DNA from: Yamagishiella unicocca | Lineage: Eukaryota; Chlorophyta; Chlorophyceae; Chlamydomonadales; Volvocaceae | Direction of reading: 5' to 3' | DNA: 64,000 nucleotides | Assembly (NCBI GenBank): GCA_003116995.1 | Contig: BDSL01000038.1 | Span: 186,001-250,000, forward strand | Shown here: piece by piece, positions 1 to 13,300 of the stretch | Position numbering within the stretch: position 1 is the stretch's first letter | Layout of the letters: the number at the start of each line of letters is the position of its first letter | Translations under genes and position numbers: made by a program | The notes under the pieces: model-generated | The model's database searches: none | The model's input: only the letters and a program-made list of their open reading frames with translations | What the model was told of the DNA's origin: nothing

Positions 1-3000
1 GCCCCATTGCACCCTCACCTATTGCGCGCAGTGGTTTCCATGGACTGCTTCCTTTCGCAGAAGATGATGCCTCTAAGCTTACAGGTGCATATACAGGGAT
101 GCGTCAGCGGGCAGACTCGTTGCAAGGCAGGACTAGATGAAGTTGATCATGTAGGGACTGAAGCCGGGAGGGTCGCAATGGGGGAACGGGATTAGGGAGG
201 CGTCTGGTCATCAGCGGGCGTGTTATTCGTGGGGAACAGTCATCGCAGGAGAGAGCACTGAACATGGAGCGAGGCAATGGTCGCAGCCAGCAGGGAAGAT
301 GATAGTGCACCGCTGAGGACGGTGTGACCCCAGGGTCAACGTGCCCCGGCCCTTCTATCTGAAGGACGTGAGCCCTAAACGCAAGCAGCCGACTACTTAT
401 ATTAATAGTTATCTACTTCATGATACGGTAAAGAACGAGCCACATCCGAGCGTAAGCCGTTATGGCCTTGAATGCACTCACTACGCGGGATTTGCAAAGG
501 CGCACTGTATCTCATTCTGTGACGCAAGTTGCGACACCAATACTGTCGTGAGCAGGCCGTGCGATCTACCGAATAATTCCATGTGGAATGACTTCGGAAG
601 TATATTAAGAGTAAATCCCGATTCATGGCCACGTTGCCGCAGAACTTAATCATCAAGCTGTGCACGCCTTTCGTGACGGTGGGGCTGGCCTTGTTGTTAT
701 GGTGCACCCTCTACGCGCGAGTGTATTTCACGATGAAAGGAGCTCGCCCTAGCGCAACCAGGTACGGCAGGGCCTTTCCTTGTGTTTCAGTGTGTGGCCC
801 AACAGCCTCCACGATGTCGCTCGCATTGGTCGCTCGCGTGGTTTGCACTATCGCTCACAGAGTGGTGCGTGCTATGCCATGTGCGATAAGGAGGAACATC
901 GCTTACTTTCACAACACCACTTTTTTCGTAGTATGCGTTGAATGATTTGAGCCCACTGTGGAAAGGAAAGCATTGCTTACTATGCAACAAAATAAAGCTT
1001 GTTTACCCCGCCGCCCTTCCTCGTGCAGCTACCTTCGCCCGCGCCTGATCGTCACTACGTTCGTCATTATCTTTTACGTCTATCCAGGTGTGAGGAGGGG
1101 AAACAATAAATCCTTGATCGTTGGTAGTGTCCATTCAGCGCCGGCCTTCATACGAAAATGTTTCGTACACAAATGATGGTGGATGTTAGAACCAGCGATT
1201 GGTGCAAGTGGGAGAGGCACACTTTCGATTTTCGCGTTGCTAATGCATGCGTTCCATCCTAATTGCAGACATCTCAACAGCCTTGCTGTCGCTGTTTTCG
1301 TGTCCTCTGTTGGATCCCGTCGACGCCCCCTATTCCGAGTTCATGCAAGCAAGGTGCGGGTTCTCACTGTTTGCCTGTACGTTCCGTGTGGCTAGAATCT
1401 CTGGATAACTCGGCGGCGGCCATTATCAAGACAAACCCGTGTATTATAGCGTAAATTTTGGAGGGAATTTCGATCAGGTGTCCGGAAAGGCGGCGGCCCT
1501 CTTCCAATTGCAAACGATTAGCACCAGGCCAGGGTAATGCGTCCGTATGACCCCGGTTTTTTGGCGGGCCGGACTCCAATGACGTACATGTACGTAGTAG
1601 TAACCGGTTACATGTACATGATGAGCCTTGTGGGGGGGTCCAATAACGAACTCTACGACTATATAGCACCAAGCTCCCTGACCTGTCCCATCCCCCCTGA
1701 TGGAATAAACGTCCGCACGCAGGGGCACGTACTGGTCGGTCGACTACCAACTAAAATGCTACACCGAACTTCATCTCTTATTGGTTGCGAGCATCGGCGC
1801 TCCTGGAATCTTGCTTTTTGCAATTGGAACGCCCCTGTTTTCCTGTCTGTGGCTAACGTAAGTAGTGTAATAAGAACTGCCACGGTTGTTATTGAGGTGT
1901 CTCAGCGGTAAACTGTGTTGGTACACCTGCCTTTCGCTTGCGCGGCGCTGTACACTGCTGGCCTATCGCTGCCGGCTGTTCTACGACAGGGCTGAGAAAT
2001 AGATATGTATACTTATGCGTATGTGCGTATTCATCGCGCTCATCTATCCACCTGCCTGCCGCATTTACCGGTCTATCTCTTGCAGCCATCCCTACCTATC
2101 TACGCGCTTCTTCCTGTACATTCTCTGACTCCTCGCAGCGCGCACCGCAAGCAGCTGGACAGCCCCAGCTTCTCAGAATATAGCCATTTGTACGAAGACT
2201 ACAAGCGCCCGTCTTACTTTTGGGGCAGTATAATTACGCTTCGCAAACTCGCTGTAGCTACAGTAATCGTCTTGCTGCAGTCACAAAGCCCAATCCTGCA
2301 GTTATCATCTGCCCTTGGTGTCATTCTTCTGGCGATGGTGGCCCAGGTGAGTGAATGGGTGCATGACTGACCCATGGCTCAGGTAGTGAACGACATTGTC
2401 TGCCCAATTTGCCAGGCGGAGTGGCAAAATTCACGTCGATGCTAAATACACACGCAGTAATTGGCTTTGGTATTCCGGCTCAGTTCCCAGACCGTCGCCG
2501 CTTGCTATGAATAGTCGTTAAACACTGCACCTCTTCAGAGGGATGCATTGTTTAGCTTATCGAATTTACTTGATTGCTTGTTTGCTGTATGAAATGCACG
2601 CAGATCGTCGTCAAGCCATATAAAGCTGCTGAGATGAACGATCTGGAGCGCCTGTCGCTGTATGCTACCGGGTTGTTACTGTACTGTGCGCTGTTCTTCC
2701 TCTCAGAGGTGCCGGACGCCGCCAAGTCGGTCATAGGCGCTGCGCTGGTTATCCTCAACGTTACGGTGGTGATCATCTTCATCTGGCACCTGGTCCTGGA
2801 GTTCTTCTTGGGTGTCATAACAACATTAGACGTAGGTGCCAGTCATGGGCATTTTTGGGCCGATGCGCGCGGGAGTCCGTTTGCTTGTAATGCATGGCGT
2901 ATGGAAGGCACCGTCCGCCTGACACCGCCTACCTCGTAACTAGGTAATTTGCTCGCACCCTCGCGTCCATGCATGCATGTGTAGGCTCGGACGTCTGTCG

Positions 3001-4420
3001 TGAGAATTCGCGAGACGCCGTTCTAAGTTAAAATGGGTTAGGGAGACCGCGTCGCCCCAAAGTTAATACCTACACTCACCTGCACATTAGATCCTGGCTT
3101 TAGGGGCGACGGGCGACGGCCACGCACCCCATGAATATCGCCAATGCATGCGTATGGCTCTTCATACCACCCCGTGCCGCAGGTCAACGGAAATGGGAGC
3201 CTGGATTGGAGCGATATCTGGGCATACGTTCGCACCGAGCACTCTGACAAGTTCTATACCCCGGCCCTGGCGGCGCTACTTCGGGGATCGGAGATCGTCA
3301 CGACGTATGTAGACGCACCGTTTTGGCCCCCTATGGCACGCTGTATAGCTGCCATCACCAGCAGGGGAAAGATTCCGTTAGCAGAGACAGCGGGGCGCCG
3401 GCGGAGGCTGTAGGAGGCTTCCATACAGCACGGCGGCATGCGAGGGAACCTACCTGCTGCTGTTTTGCAACGAAAGATTTTGGGCCTGCGTCAGGATGTA
3501 TGTTATACATGTGTACGTTAATGCTATTCGTTCACGGCCAATGAACCTCCACCGGCAATACGCTGTCCGCAACCACATTTCAGTTACAACGATAGCAGCA
3601 GTCCATTGATTAGTTCGACGCTGTGACTTTGTGCTCGCCCTCAATATCCAATTGCGTGCCTGCAGGTCCTTCGGAGTCAAAGTTGTGGCGCCCATACGAG
3701 CATCCATTTCGTTCCTGGTGACGTCACGCCGGGAAAGCACCACCAAGCCCACGGATGGTGGCTCGCCGGCTGCAGGACGCCAAGAAAGCACGACCACGAC
3801 CGCCGCAAACACAGATGGCCCGACTGCGGAGGATGTCATTGCAAATAGCGAGACAACCTTGTTAAAAAGAGGCTTACCATCTGAGCCCCCGATAGAACGC
3901 ACATACTCCGTACAGGAGGCCCCCTTGCAACGATCAGGCTCAGTCCAAGGGACCCCCCGGCAAGGTCCGGGCTCAGTACCGACGACACCTCGTCGATCAC
4001 TGCGCTCAGACTTGTTACTGGCTATGCCGCGGCAGCTGCCACACCTCGAGCCGTTAGTGCTGATTCCGCCGCCGAAGAGCAGTTCACCTGCTGCCGCTAT
4101 TCCAAGGGTTGCTTCAAATCGGGTGGTCCCGGTGTCGTCATGGCTGCTGCGCCTACCACCAATCAACTTGCCCACGCGCGGCGTGCCCTTTCTAGGCACT
4201 AGGCACAGTTTGGATTTCGCTGATACGGACCCTTCTGCGGCACCTGACGCGGATGCGGACGCAGATGATGACCGGGTGAGTGATAGTATTGCCTTGGGGC
4301 CCAGGTAGCTAAATGGATATGTAGGTCTTCATCCGGATGGCAATAAAGCACCTGCCTACATACCCTCCACAGGACGTCTTGAAACACTTCGTCGCGGCTG
4401 ATGATGAACAGCGTCAGTAA
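1..4420 (+). CDS. Seven-helix membrane protein with EF-hand-like loop (5'-partial)
   Basis: Model join(<1..84, 643..761, 1029..1087, 1269..1353, 1723..1857, 2139..2346, 2604..2831, 3183..3304, 3666..4275, 4373..4420). All joins from 643 onward are in phase and end at TAA; the join from 84 to 643 is less sure. The N-terminus lies outside the window. Seven hydrophobic segments are visible, for example LALLLWCTLYA, IVTTFVIIFYVYP, LLLVASIGAPGILLFAIG and VIGAALVILNVTVVIIFIW. The pattern (helix, YPDIS..LFSC, DYK...YFW, LRK, VKPY, N.LE.LSL) resembles the C-terminal membrane block of large surface proteins common in volvocine algae and ciliates. Joining exons 2831 and 3183 creates DVNGNGSLDWSD, an EF-hand-type calcium loop with Asp rather than Glu at position 12. 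The C-terminal ~220 residues are Ser/Thr/Pro-rich and presumably cytosolic. Substrate and role are unknown; a channel or receptor function is only inference. Confidence 0.72.
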
Positions 4421-5590
4421 GCTGGATCAGCCCCATGAATGCCAGCAGGAACGACACCCGCACCAATGGCGAAGTTCCCCTGTCCTACTATTTCAGCTGA
4501 GCCCCACCATCGGTTGTGTCATTATCGGGCATTCGAGCTGATGTCGCACGCACTCCTTCCACGTTGTCTAATTGCCATGCCTAGCTGGTCAGCGCCAATC
4601 GAAGTGAGGACGTCGTAGCGGGCTTAGCCATCGGCAGGGCTATAACCCTGCCCTTGGTTCGACATCAAGGCTCCGAAACCAGCCGTTCCGTCGATTATGC
4701 GTGGGAGTGCTGCGCTCGCCCCGATGATTGAGCTTGAAGCTTCAGAGAAGCCTTTATCTAACGTCAACGTACTGAACTTCGGCAGTACTTGTCTGGGCCT
4801 CGGCGTAATAGAACGGAAAACGTCGCGTGCGGTAAATTTGGGCGCGGAGAATTTTGGGATTCAGGACTGCATGCCACCAGTCAGACAGTATGTATGGGAG
4901 TATGTTTCGTCTTCAACCTTATATGTCCTGTTACTTTCGGTTATGAGCATCGATTTGGCGTGACGAATGTAGCACGTAGATTCGCTTTCCTTGTCATTCC
5001 TCTTGTTCCAGAAATCGTTCGTTAACTAGCTACTGCTGGTACCTACCATTACACGAATATGGCGAGAGCAAACCCCGGCGGCAGTGGCTTTCGATTAATG
5101 TTGCCCCCGTGCGTGTGGAATACTTAATAATAGTAGTAACACGCCTGACCGGACACTGGCCTAACATGTCTCATCTTGGTTTGCCGTCTATAGAAACAAG
5201 TCTGACCGCACACTGGCCAGCCTAACTTTTATTTGGCTAAGATGTATTATGCGTCCGTGCAGTAACGTGTGTCGTTGGGCGTACGTTCCTTTTCAACCAT
5301 TAAGCCAAGCTGTCATCATGTTCACCTGTCTCCTATCACACAAGACGTTGATTGCCTCCTTTGCATGACCTTAACGACACGCAAATGTAGGTACGTAGGG
5401 GATCCCCTGATAATCCTGCACGTAATTTAGATAGTCTTCTGTCATATGGTAACGTGGCTCGTATCCTAGGTTCAATTCCAAATCGAGAGAGGAATGTTTG
5501 GTTTCAGAAGGTCCGTACCTCTCCTCCTAAACACACTGTTCGGAGCTTTGTGTCTTCTGGGATGGGAGGCGGCCAGTTGTTCTGGTTGTA

Positions 5591-5884
5591 TCGTGGCGGC
5601 GCTCCGTTGTTTCTCCGGTTTTGGGACTGCTAGGTGTGCTGGTGGGTCAGTTCATGACAGGGGAGCCTGCAGTGTGAAATTCCCCCTGGGGTGCTGGCTG
5701 CTACTGTTTTCACCGCTGGACTGTTGCCTTGGTTGGTTTGCTTTTGGTATGGTGCGGTTAACTTTTCGTCTCTTATTTCCAGTGTCCGGCGATGTGCCCG
5801 GTGCCCGATGGTTCTGCCCTACGGTCTGGAACCCGGTGCCCAATGGTTCTGCCCTACGGTCTGGAACCCCCTGTAACAAATACC
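5591..5884 (+). repeat. Long copy of the dispersed GTTAC repeat
   Basis: This shares the order GGCGGCGCTCCG, GGGGAGCCT, ATTCCCCCTGGGGTGCTGG, GTGTC.GGCGATG, CCCGATGGTTCT, CTGTAAC with the copies at 12036-12308 and 14502-14738. Its distal ~35 bp is duplicated in tandem (about 5799-5834 and 5834-5870). An open frame of 156 codons runs through it, but it reads repeat sequence. Confidence 0.75.
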
Positions 5885-5964
5885 GCACGAACGGTCCGTT
5901 TCCAGCAAACTTTCCGTCCCCATATGATGCCACAGCAGCCTACGGCTTGGTGCTTGTTACATGA

Positions 5965-6019
5965 AGTAGTAGTAACTGTTACGGTGGGTTCCACCAAGGT
6001 AAAACCATCGGGCACATGT
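5965..6019 (+). repeat. Short terminal copy of the GTTAC repeat
   Basis: AGTAGTAACTGTTACGGTGG is followed by GTTCCACC...GGTAAAACCATCGGGCAC. This is the same terminal block as at 11141-11215. Confidence 0.7.
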
Positions 6020-7110
6020 CTTGTATGCATGTGGACAGTTGTTTCCGGCAGTGCGCCGTGCTCTTGGCTATGCGATTTAATGAAGCGCAATAAGTTGGGG
6101 ATGATAGTAGCAGGCATTTACAGTGGATGGTAAGTATGGAGGGTTTGATGCCGGCCAAGTAGTGGTACATGCTACAGGCCACGGTAAGTGTATCCATAAG
6201 AATTGGGTAGTAATTGGGTAGTAATTGCTGGGTGTGCTAGGGGAGCAAGCAATCGGTTACCAATTGCGCCATACATGGCGTTACTTGTTTACAAGCGCGT
6301 ACGTACGTACCAACGAACCGGGGCTTCCATCCGCAACGTGATACGGGATACGCACCATGCGCAACTAGCACGTCTGCGCATAAGCATTCGGAGTGTGTGG
6401 ACGCACGCAAGAGTGTATTCCCGACACGTACCATCTTCTAATCCAGCCACCCTGCTGTCCTTAGATTTGCAAATACTAGCACTAGAAAAAGCACAAATAA
6501 GCAAAACAACAAATAATGTAAAGCCCATTACCGCGCCGCCTTACGCCACGGTCCGCAACTGCCAACTGACCATCCGTTAAATATGCTCAGACCATTTTCG
6601 AAAGCAAGCCGCTCACCAAGCCTAGCGCATCACACTCTTCATATGCGACTACACGTATTACTAGATATAAAGTCTAGACAGCAGCAACATAGGCTTCGTG
6701 ACAGGAAGCCAAATGTGTGCAAGTCGCCAGTGAGCCAGAAACCCAAAATATGGTACAAGCATACAAAATCTTTACCCGAGCTATAGGCTTCAACTGTACC
6801 AGTTAGTCCCATGGACTCCAATGTTTGTTTGTTTTTGTTCTTCCAACCCCCTACCAACAGAAATTGACAGTAGTAAGATAATCACAGGGCAGTAGCACAG
6901 GATTGGAAACCCCAGACTCTTCAACCGACAAACGAACCGAAAGCCTGCGCTCAGCAGAAGACAACACCCTCTGACGGCGGCAGTTTTATTTCATGAGCAA
7001 TTGCGTGCGCCAATGCTCTCGGTTCGGAAGCGTGTGCACTACTCGTCGCTGGGATGAATGCCTTAGTATGGCATCTTTAATATGGCGACGGCTTGGGCAG
7101 ACAAAAACTA

Positions 7111-7137
7111 CCCACTGTAACCGTTACAACAACAACC
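7111..7137 (-). repeat. Terminal copy of the GTTAC repeat
   Basis: CCCACTGTAACCGTTACAAC followed by AACAACC is the reverse complement of the family terminus. It lies just past the oxidase stop codon, probably in its 3' UTR. Confidence 0.7.
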
Positions 7138-7305
7138 CTTCCATCGTGCAGCTTGCCGACCAGTCCTACCAGTCCTACGCACAATGCAGCAAGTCCCCAA
7201 TAATCGAGTCGTAGCGGAGTCGTGTGTGGCCTCCGGTGGCGTCCGTCTCCCACGTCTAAGAGTAGGAGGCAGGACGGCGCCAGCAGTGGACTATGGGTCG
7301 GTTGG

Positions 7306-10300
7306 CTAGACAACGACCTGGGGCGTGGGGCAGCGGGTGCCGTTCGGACCGAACAAGATCCAGGGATTGACGTTCCTGTCCGACAGCAGCGGGCTCTCGC
7401 CGACCGTCCCGCCGGGGTAGAAGATCCTGCATACCGGCGTGCACACAAAGTTATTGGACCACGTTAGCGGGTGTTTACTGTGCGCGGTATGGGCGGCGGT
7501 GCCAGCCATGTTGTTGTAACGGTTACAGTGGGTTCCAGACCAAAAGGTAGAGCCCTGTGTTGTGGGAAAAGCGCCGATGGGCCGGCTGGCCGCCCTCATC
7601 AGCACTAGTGAGTTCATTCACACCATTCACACTAAAAATACATCAATCACAGCGCGTGGGTTTGCTTGTTCATTCAGAACTATCCCCACGAGTCCGCGCG
7701 CCACACCTGTAGATGCCGTTGTCGATGGGTTCGGACAGCGCCGACTGTACGGCAGGGCTAGCGGATAGGCGGAGCGCGGTCAGGCTCGCCGTGGGCACCG
7801 CTCCGAAGTCGGGGTTGACGGGATCCTTATACCTGCGCCATCAGGTTCGGGTTGTTGTAACGGTTACAGGTTCGGTTGTTATGGGAGGATTTTGTTTGTG
7901 GCGTGGGCTAACCATCGTCGCTCATATCCGTATTCCTGGCTCGTCACATAGGAGACCGGGAAGTTTCGACCCTTAAGCAAAGCATACGGGACTATTGGGT
8001 GCGGGTTGATATTTCAGCAGCAATCTAAGTTGCCGGATGCGTGGGAGGGCGCCCTCGCTCTGCCGGCTCGCTCCCCTAGCAGTATGCGAGCGGCTTACAG
8101 GTCGTAGACCACGTCCAGTGTCCGAACCACAGCAGGCTGAGCTTGTAAGGGCAGGGCCGTCTGCCGGTTTTTGCCGAGGGGCGTTTGAATGACGCTGAAG
8201 GAGCGCATCATATCGAAGTCCTGCATGCATGTGACGGAGATCAGGCAGGGTACGCAGCAGGTCCGCGCGTGGGCCGGGGTTGAGCACGAGTGTGAGCGTG
8301 AGTGAGGTCGAGGCCGCGCGTGTTATCGTGCGCGGTTCGCTCGACGCAGAGCGGCAGAGGGCCGGAGCGCGGCAGCACGCGTGATTCCTGTTCGTAATTG
8401 CGCAATGGTCTCCATTCAGGAACGCTTACTAAACAAGTCTCTCATCGCTGGCAGACGCGTTAGTTAGTCCGTCAGGCGTGCAGGAGAACGAAGCCGAAGA
8501 TAGCATGGCTATCCCAAATCAAACCTCTTGGTGCGTCAGATATGCGGGTTGCACGCACGCATGCCCGCGTCGTCGGTCATACCACGGCCCGCCTCTAGCC
8601 CCTCACCTCATGGACTAGGTTGTGACAGTGGAACATGTACTCGCCGCGGTGCGGCCCGAATCTGCGTTAGGTTAAATGTGGCCCCGCCCACACTATCAGG
8701 ATAGGGCTATCAGGATAGGGCCTATGGGGCCAGAGTTTAGAGGCATTATTGAATCATCATGAAGGCCCATCTCTGACTATATATGGGTGTTTATTTGACA
8801 TTCCCTTCAAGGAACTTAGGCGATTCATCCCGCTCGGAAAGGAATTTGTAATGAGGAATGAAGCGCACCTGATCAGCAACGCAACGCGCGAGCTGGGGTT
8901 CAGCTGTACGACATCCTTGGGCGTAAATCTCTCGTATTCGTTCACCTGAACGGTGAGGGAGCGAGCTTATGGCTATGCCTTACCGGATATGCGATTATAT
9001 TGATCGGAAGGGAAACGAAGTCTCAGAAGACCACGCACACCGTGATTCGCAGTCAAGTAGGTAATAGTACGCTTGTTACAGTGGGTTCCAAACCCAAAGG
9101 CAGGACCTACCACCGGGCAGCTAAGTTAGGTGTCTTTCGCGCGCTGTTAATGCTAGCCGATTACCATACCTATCGATCAACTAGCATACCCGGATGAATG
9201 TTTTCGCCCTGCCCCTGCTGGCCGCACCTGAGCCGGCTCGTCATTACGGGTAAGCACGTAGAAGTCGACCAGGTGGATGTGGATGGGGTGGAACCAGCCG
9301 CCTCCACTCTCCAGGCACCAAACCTCCCACGTGTTCTGGCCGATGTTTCCGGCAGCCACACGAGCCGAATGCCATGTCTCGCCGTTGATAACCCTGTGTG
9401 TACGTGCCGTGCGGTGGGTTTAGCCCCGGGAGTTGCCTCACACACGAAAGAAAATGAGCACAGGCAGGGCAGCCAGTATTCATGAGCCGCCTCATTCAGC
9501 GTGAGTGAGTGCGCCGCCAGCGGCCGCATGGCCCTGGCGCCGATGAAGCCTCACGCCGCCACGCAGCGAACATGGGTCCATCAATGTATGCATTGCCGCC
9601 GTTGTATGTGCGAGTCCTAAGTTGCAATCCTGCTTACACGGTTCGTAACAAACGACCGCGTCCAGAACTTCGGAACAACATTTATTAAGCTACTAGAGAT
9701 AATCCGTATCGCGAAAGGAAATACGGTTGTGTCTTCGGTTGGAACTAACTGCCGACTAACAGAACGTACCACTGTCCACGGCGGCGTCCGAAGCGGAAGG
9801 TGCGGGTGCACTCCCTGTTTTGAGCCAGTACCAGCGCCTGGGCGATGTCCGTGTCGTTCAGTACGGCGTCCAGCGCCGGCCGGGCGGGAGTGAGCGCGAT
9901 GAAGTCCGAGCCAGCAGGGGGGGTGCAGGTTGGGGCGCCGTCGGCGCAGGCCACATTAATCTTGGCGAGCAGGTGCGAGTAGCAGAAGAACGGGACGTCC
10001 TTCATTCGCTCGTCGTCTTGTGCGTTCCACAGGTACAGCGTTCTGTTGGTGTAGGTCGTGAAGTCGCACACCACCTCGTAGCGCTCCGCCACGCCCATGA
10101 ACAGCCCGGCCGCCGGGAAGGGCGCTGGGTCGCGGCGAATGCCGCCGTCACCTGCTATCACTTTGCATATGGTGCCGCCGACATCGCCGCCCGCATCATC
10201 GACAATGCGGATCTTCCAAGGACGGCTGCTGGCGGAGTTGAGCCACCTGCATTCGCCAGTAGTACAGGTAGTGTGACTACCAATTCAATGATGGAGTCGT

Positions 10301-13300
10301 TGTTGTTGTAACGGAGTCGTTGTTGTTGTAACGGAATCGATCGGGTCGGTTATGTGGCTACGTAACAGTGACGGCTGGCTATGTGAGCGGGCGACCAGCT
10401 GCTGCATGCATGTATCTGCATTAATGCGTCCGCTGACGTATCAGGCCTCACCGGAAGCGTTGCCAGCGCGGCTCAATGGTCATGACGGGCCAGGGTACGC
10501 CGTTAACGATGTTTATATCGCCGTAAAGGCTTTTCTCGTGGGCATCCTTTCGGAGGAGATAGCAGGTAAGCGGATATGCTGTTAGGTCGAAGTAAGACGA
10601 TCCGCATCAAGTAAATCTGAAAGTCACATGCGTCAGCACTTTATGGCAGCAGTGAGCAACAAAGCTTCTATACATTAGAAGCATCTATCTATAAGTGCAG
10701 CCACATTTTCTGGCAAAATCACGACGTTTCAGCAGCAGGAAGCTGGTTGGCGGGGCGGGGCCGGGGCATGCAGCACGATGTGCTCACACTGCGATCGTAC
10801 AGCAGTTGGCAGGATCCATCCAGTACGGCATCTTTGAACTGCATTTCTGTGTCGGGTAGCGCATCCAGGTTCCATGGCTCTCCGCAGCCGCCCTCCAAAA
10901 GGCTGTCCTGGATAACGTACATGCCGGACAGCCCGAAGTATGCGTTCTCTGCACGCAGCAGGCACGCATCGCACCCAAGGGTTGGGCGACAAGTAAGTAA
11001 GTAACTTCAAATATTAATAATAGCAACGATGCACTGCACGCAGGCCCGACATGTAATTTAGGATCGATGTGCGGATAGACGGGAGAAAATCCACGCATGA
11101 CGGATCCCACGGGATTTTCCCTCACGGTGCATACGCACCTAGTAGTAACGGTTACAGTGGGTTCCAGACCAAAAGGTAGAGCCATCGGGCACATTGTCTG
11201 ACACTGCTGAAGGAGATTAGAGGAGCAGAAACTGGTACATATGTAGCAGTGCGTGGGCAGGCACTTACCCGATGTGATTTCGAGCGCGTGGTCGTGGTAC
11301 CATTGGAACGCGGGGCGGCGGTTCGGGTAGTAATAGTCCTTGCTCTCGGCACCGCAGGTGACGTCCTCGGCCCAACCTTGACATAGAGGTAGGGCCCACT
11401 GTAACAATTACTATACAGACAGCAGGCAAACAATGTGTATGTATGTGCAGTGCACATCGGGAGCACAGTTGTTTACGAGGCAAAAAGGCAAAAACGATGC
11501 GGCGGGAGCGAACAAGCGTTACGAGGCATAACGCGCGCAAATTATCATGGCGTAAAGACGTACGTGGGCCCGCCCGGCCCGATGTCCGCTGCTGCTGGAC
11601 GCCAAACAGGTCACATTGGTTAGATATGCGGCATGAATCGGGCTCACCGTCGTAAGGTGAAAGGCTTGCCTCTCCATGAAGGTGGACGGTAATGGGACGG
11701 CCCTGCAGGTAGTTGTAACGCCGGTTACAGTGGGTTCCAGACCAAGAGGTAGAACCATCGGGCAGGTGATATCATTAAGAGCTCAAAGAGCGCGGACTGT
11801 GGCCATGACGTGCGGTGCACGTGCTTGTGTGCTTGTCAGCGCTGTCGCTGATGAGCCATTGGGCAACGCAACGCTTCGTGAACCATACAGACATGTTGAT
11901 GCCGACAGCCGTTATACATATCACGCTGCTGGGCCGCTGATCGATGTGTACCGTCAGCCACGTGCAGTATGAGCGAATGCTTGCAGTGCTTTTGGGGATG
12001 AGAGCGAGGCGGCGGGCGGTTCCACTGCTTGCATCGTTGCGGCGCTCCGCTGGTAGGCACTGGTTCATCGGTTGCTGGTCTGCTAGGTTGGTTGGTGGTA
12101 GGTTCCTGATAGGGGAGCCTCTAGCGCAAATTCCCCCTGGGGTGCTGGGTGTTGTTGTTTTGCCTCCGGGCTGTCGACTGGTGTTGTGGTTTGCCTTTGT
12201 TCCGGTGCACGTCGGTGTCTGTCTCTTTCGTCTCTTTCAGTGTCAGGCGATGTATGTGCCCGATGGTTCTACCTTCTGGTTACTACTTTAACAGTTACTA
12301 CTACTACATATCCAGCAAAGCTCCGTACAAGGGTGTATGTATCCGTACAAGGATGTATGTACGGCGAGGTAGACTGCTGACCGAACGGACTGCTCATCTA
12401 CGCTGTCCACATACCTTATTTTCCTCCAAACATGCATCCAAACAGGGATTGCATGTGATTACATGTGTGACTGCTGGCCGGTGTTGTTGTTTCAACCGCC
12501 ATAACCCACCTGGCGTTGAGTGGGGTTGATGGCGGCATGGGTGTCGCAGGGCGTATACGGCGAAAAAGGAGTGACAGAGAGGTTGGCATCAGTCATGCGG
12601 TTGTTGAAGCGGACGAGCGTCTGGCGTCCCTTGAGCACGCGGAAGGTGGGCCCAGGCACGGATCCATTGTACGACATAAACCACGTCAGGCCGCCGGTGG
12701 GGCAGGTCATGTCGCGGAGCACGGGGTAGATGTCGATCTCGTACGCGTCCACGCAGAAATTGGTGCCATTCCTGGAGTGGAGTCGCCCATCCACCATACA
12801 AAATTAAAGGGAGTCAGTCCAAGGCAGGAAAAGGGTAGTGTGCCGCCGAGGCCAGAGACTCAAACACGACAATATGTGTTCCTACGACGCTGGGAGTACT
12901 GCGCTGTCGTGTGGCGTTTTTAACCTAAGTTAGGAAATAAGGCGGAGTTGCTGTCACTGCCATTGAGGCGTGCTGCTGGGACCATTGAAGATCCTGGAGT
13001 TGGACCCTTCCCTCGCTCCGTCCCTAGACTGTGATGCCCCGCCGTGGATTCCAGCGAACAGCCGAGCGCGCTGTGATACCGACCGCACGGCAGCGCGCTG
13101 CGCGATTATGGTGGAGCCCTTTGTGGAGGCAAGCAAGTCATAAGCGCCGCTGCATGAAGTCTCCGCCAATCCAAGGTAATGCGCGGCATCGGTCCCTGAA
13201 AGATAGCTCACAAGCATTGATCCTACCCTCCATCCCGCAGTCCTCACCTGCAAAAGCTGTTGGCTATTTGTGCGCGAGGCGGCCTGACGAAGGGCATCAT

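Larger units (their letters stand above)
4421..7305. other. Intergenic region with repeat copies, no supported gene
   Basis: This lies between the stop of the membrane-protein gene and the stop of the minus-strand oxidase gene. I see no exon with a recognisable motif on either strand. The open frames near 4697-5025 have no family signature. Copies of the dispersed GTTAC repeat lie at 5591-5884, 5965-6019 and 7111-7137, and they account for the longest open frame here. Confidence 0.6.

Noticed and set aside
5494..5964. 156-codon plus-strand open frame
   Set aside because: It reads straight through a long GTTAC repeat copy, including a tandem duplication; the same sequence recurs in introns at 12036 and 14502.
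8690..8725. CRISPR-like or regulatory direct repeat (CTATCAGGATAGGG twice)
   Set aside because: Only two short adjacent units within an oxidase intron; ordinary slippage explains it.
12987..13143. Plus-strand stretch with several cysteines ending in a stop (reads LDPSLAPSLDCDAPPW and onward)
   Set aside because: It lies in an oxidase intron on the opposite strand, has no start or partner exons, and the oxidase exons on either side join in phase without it.
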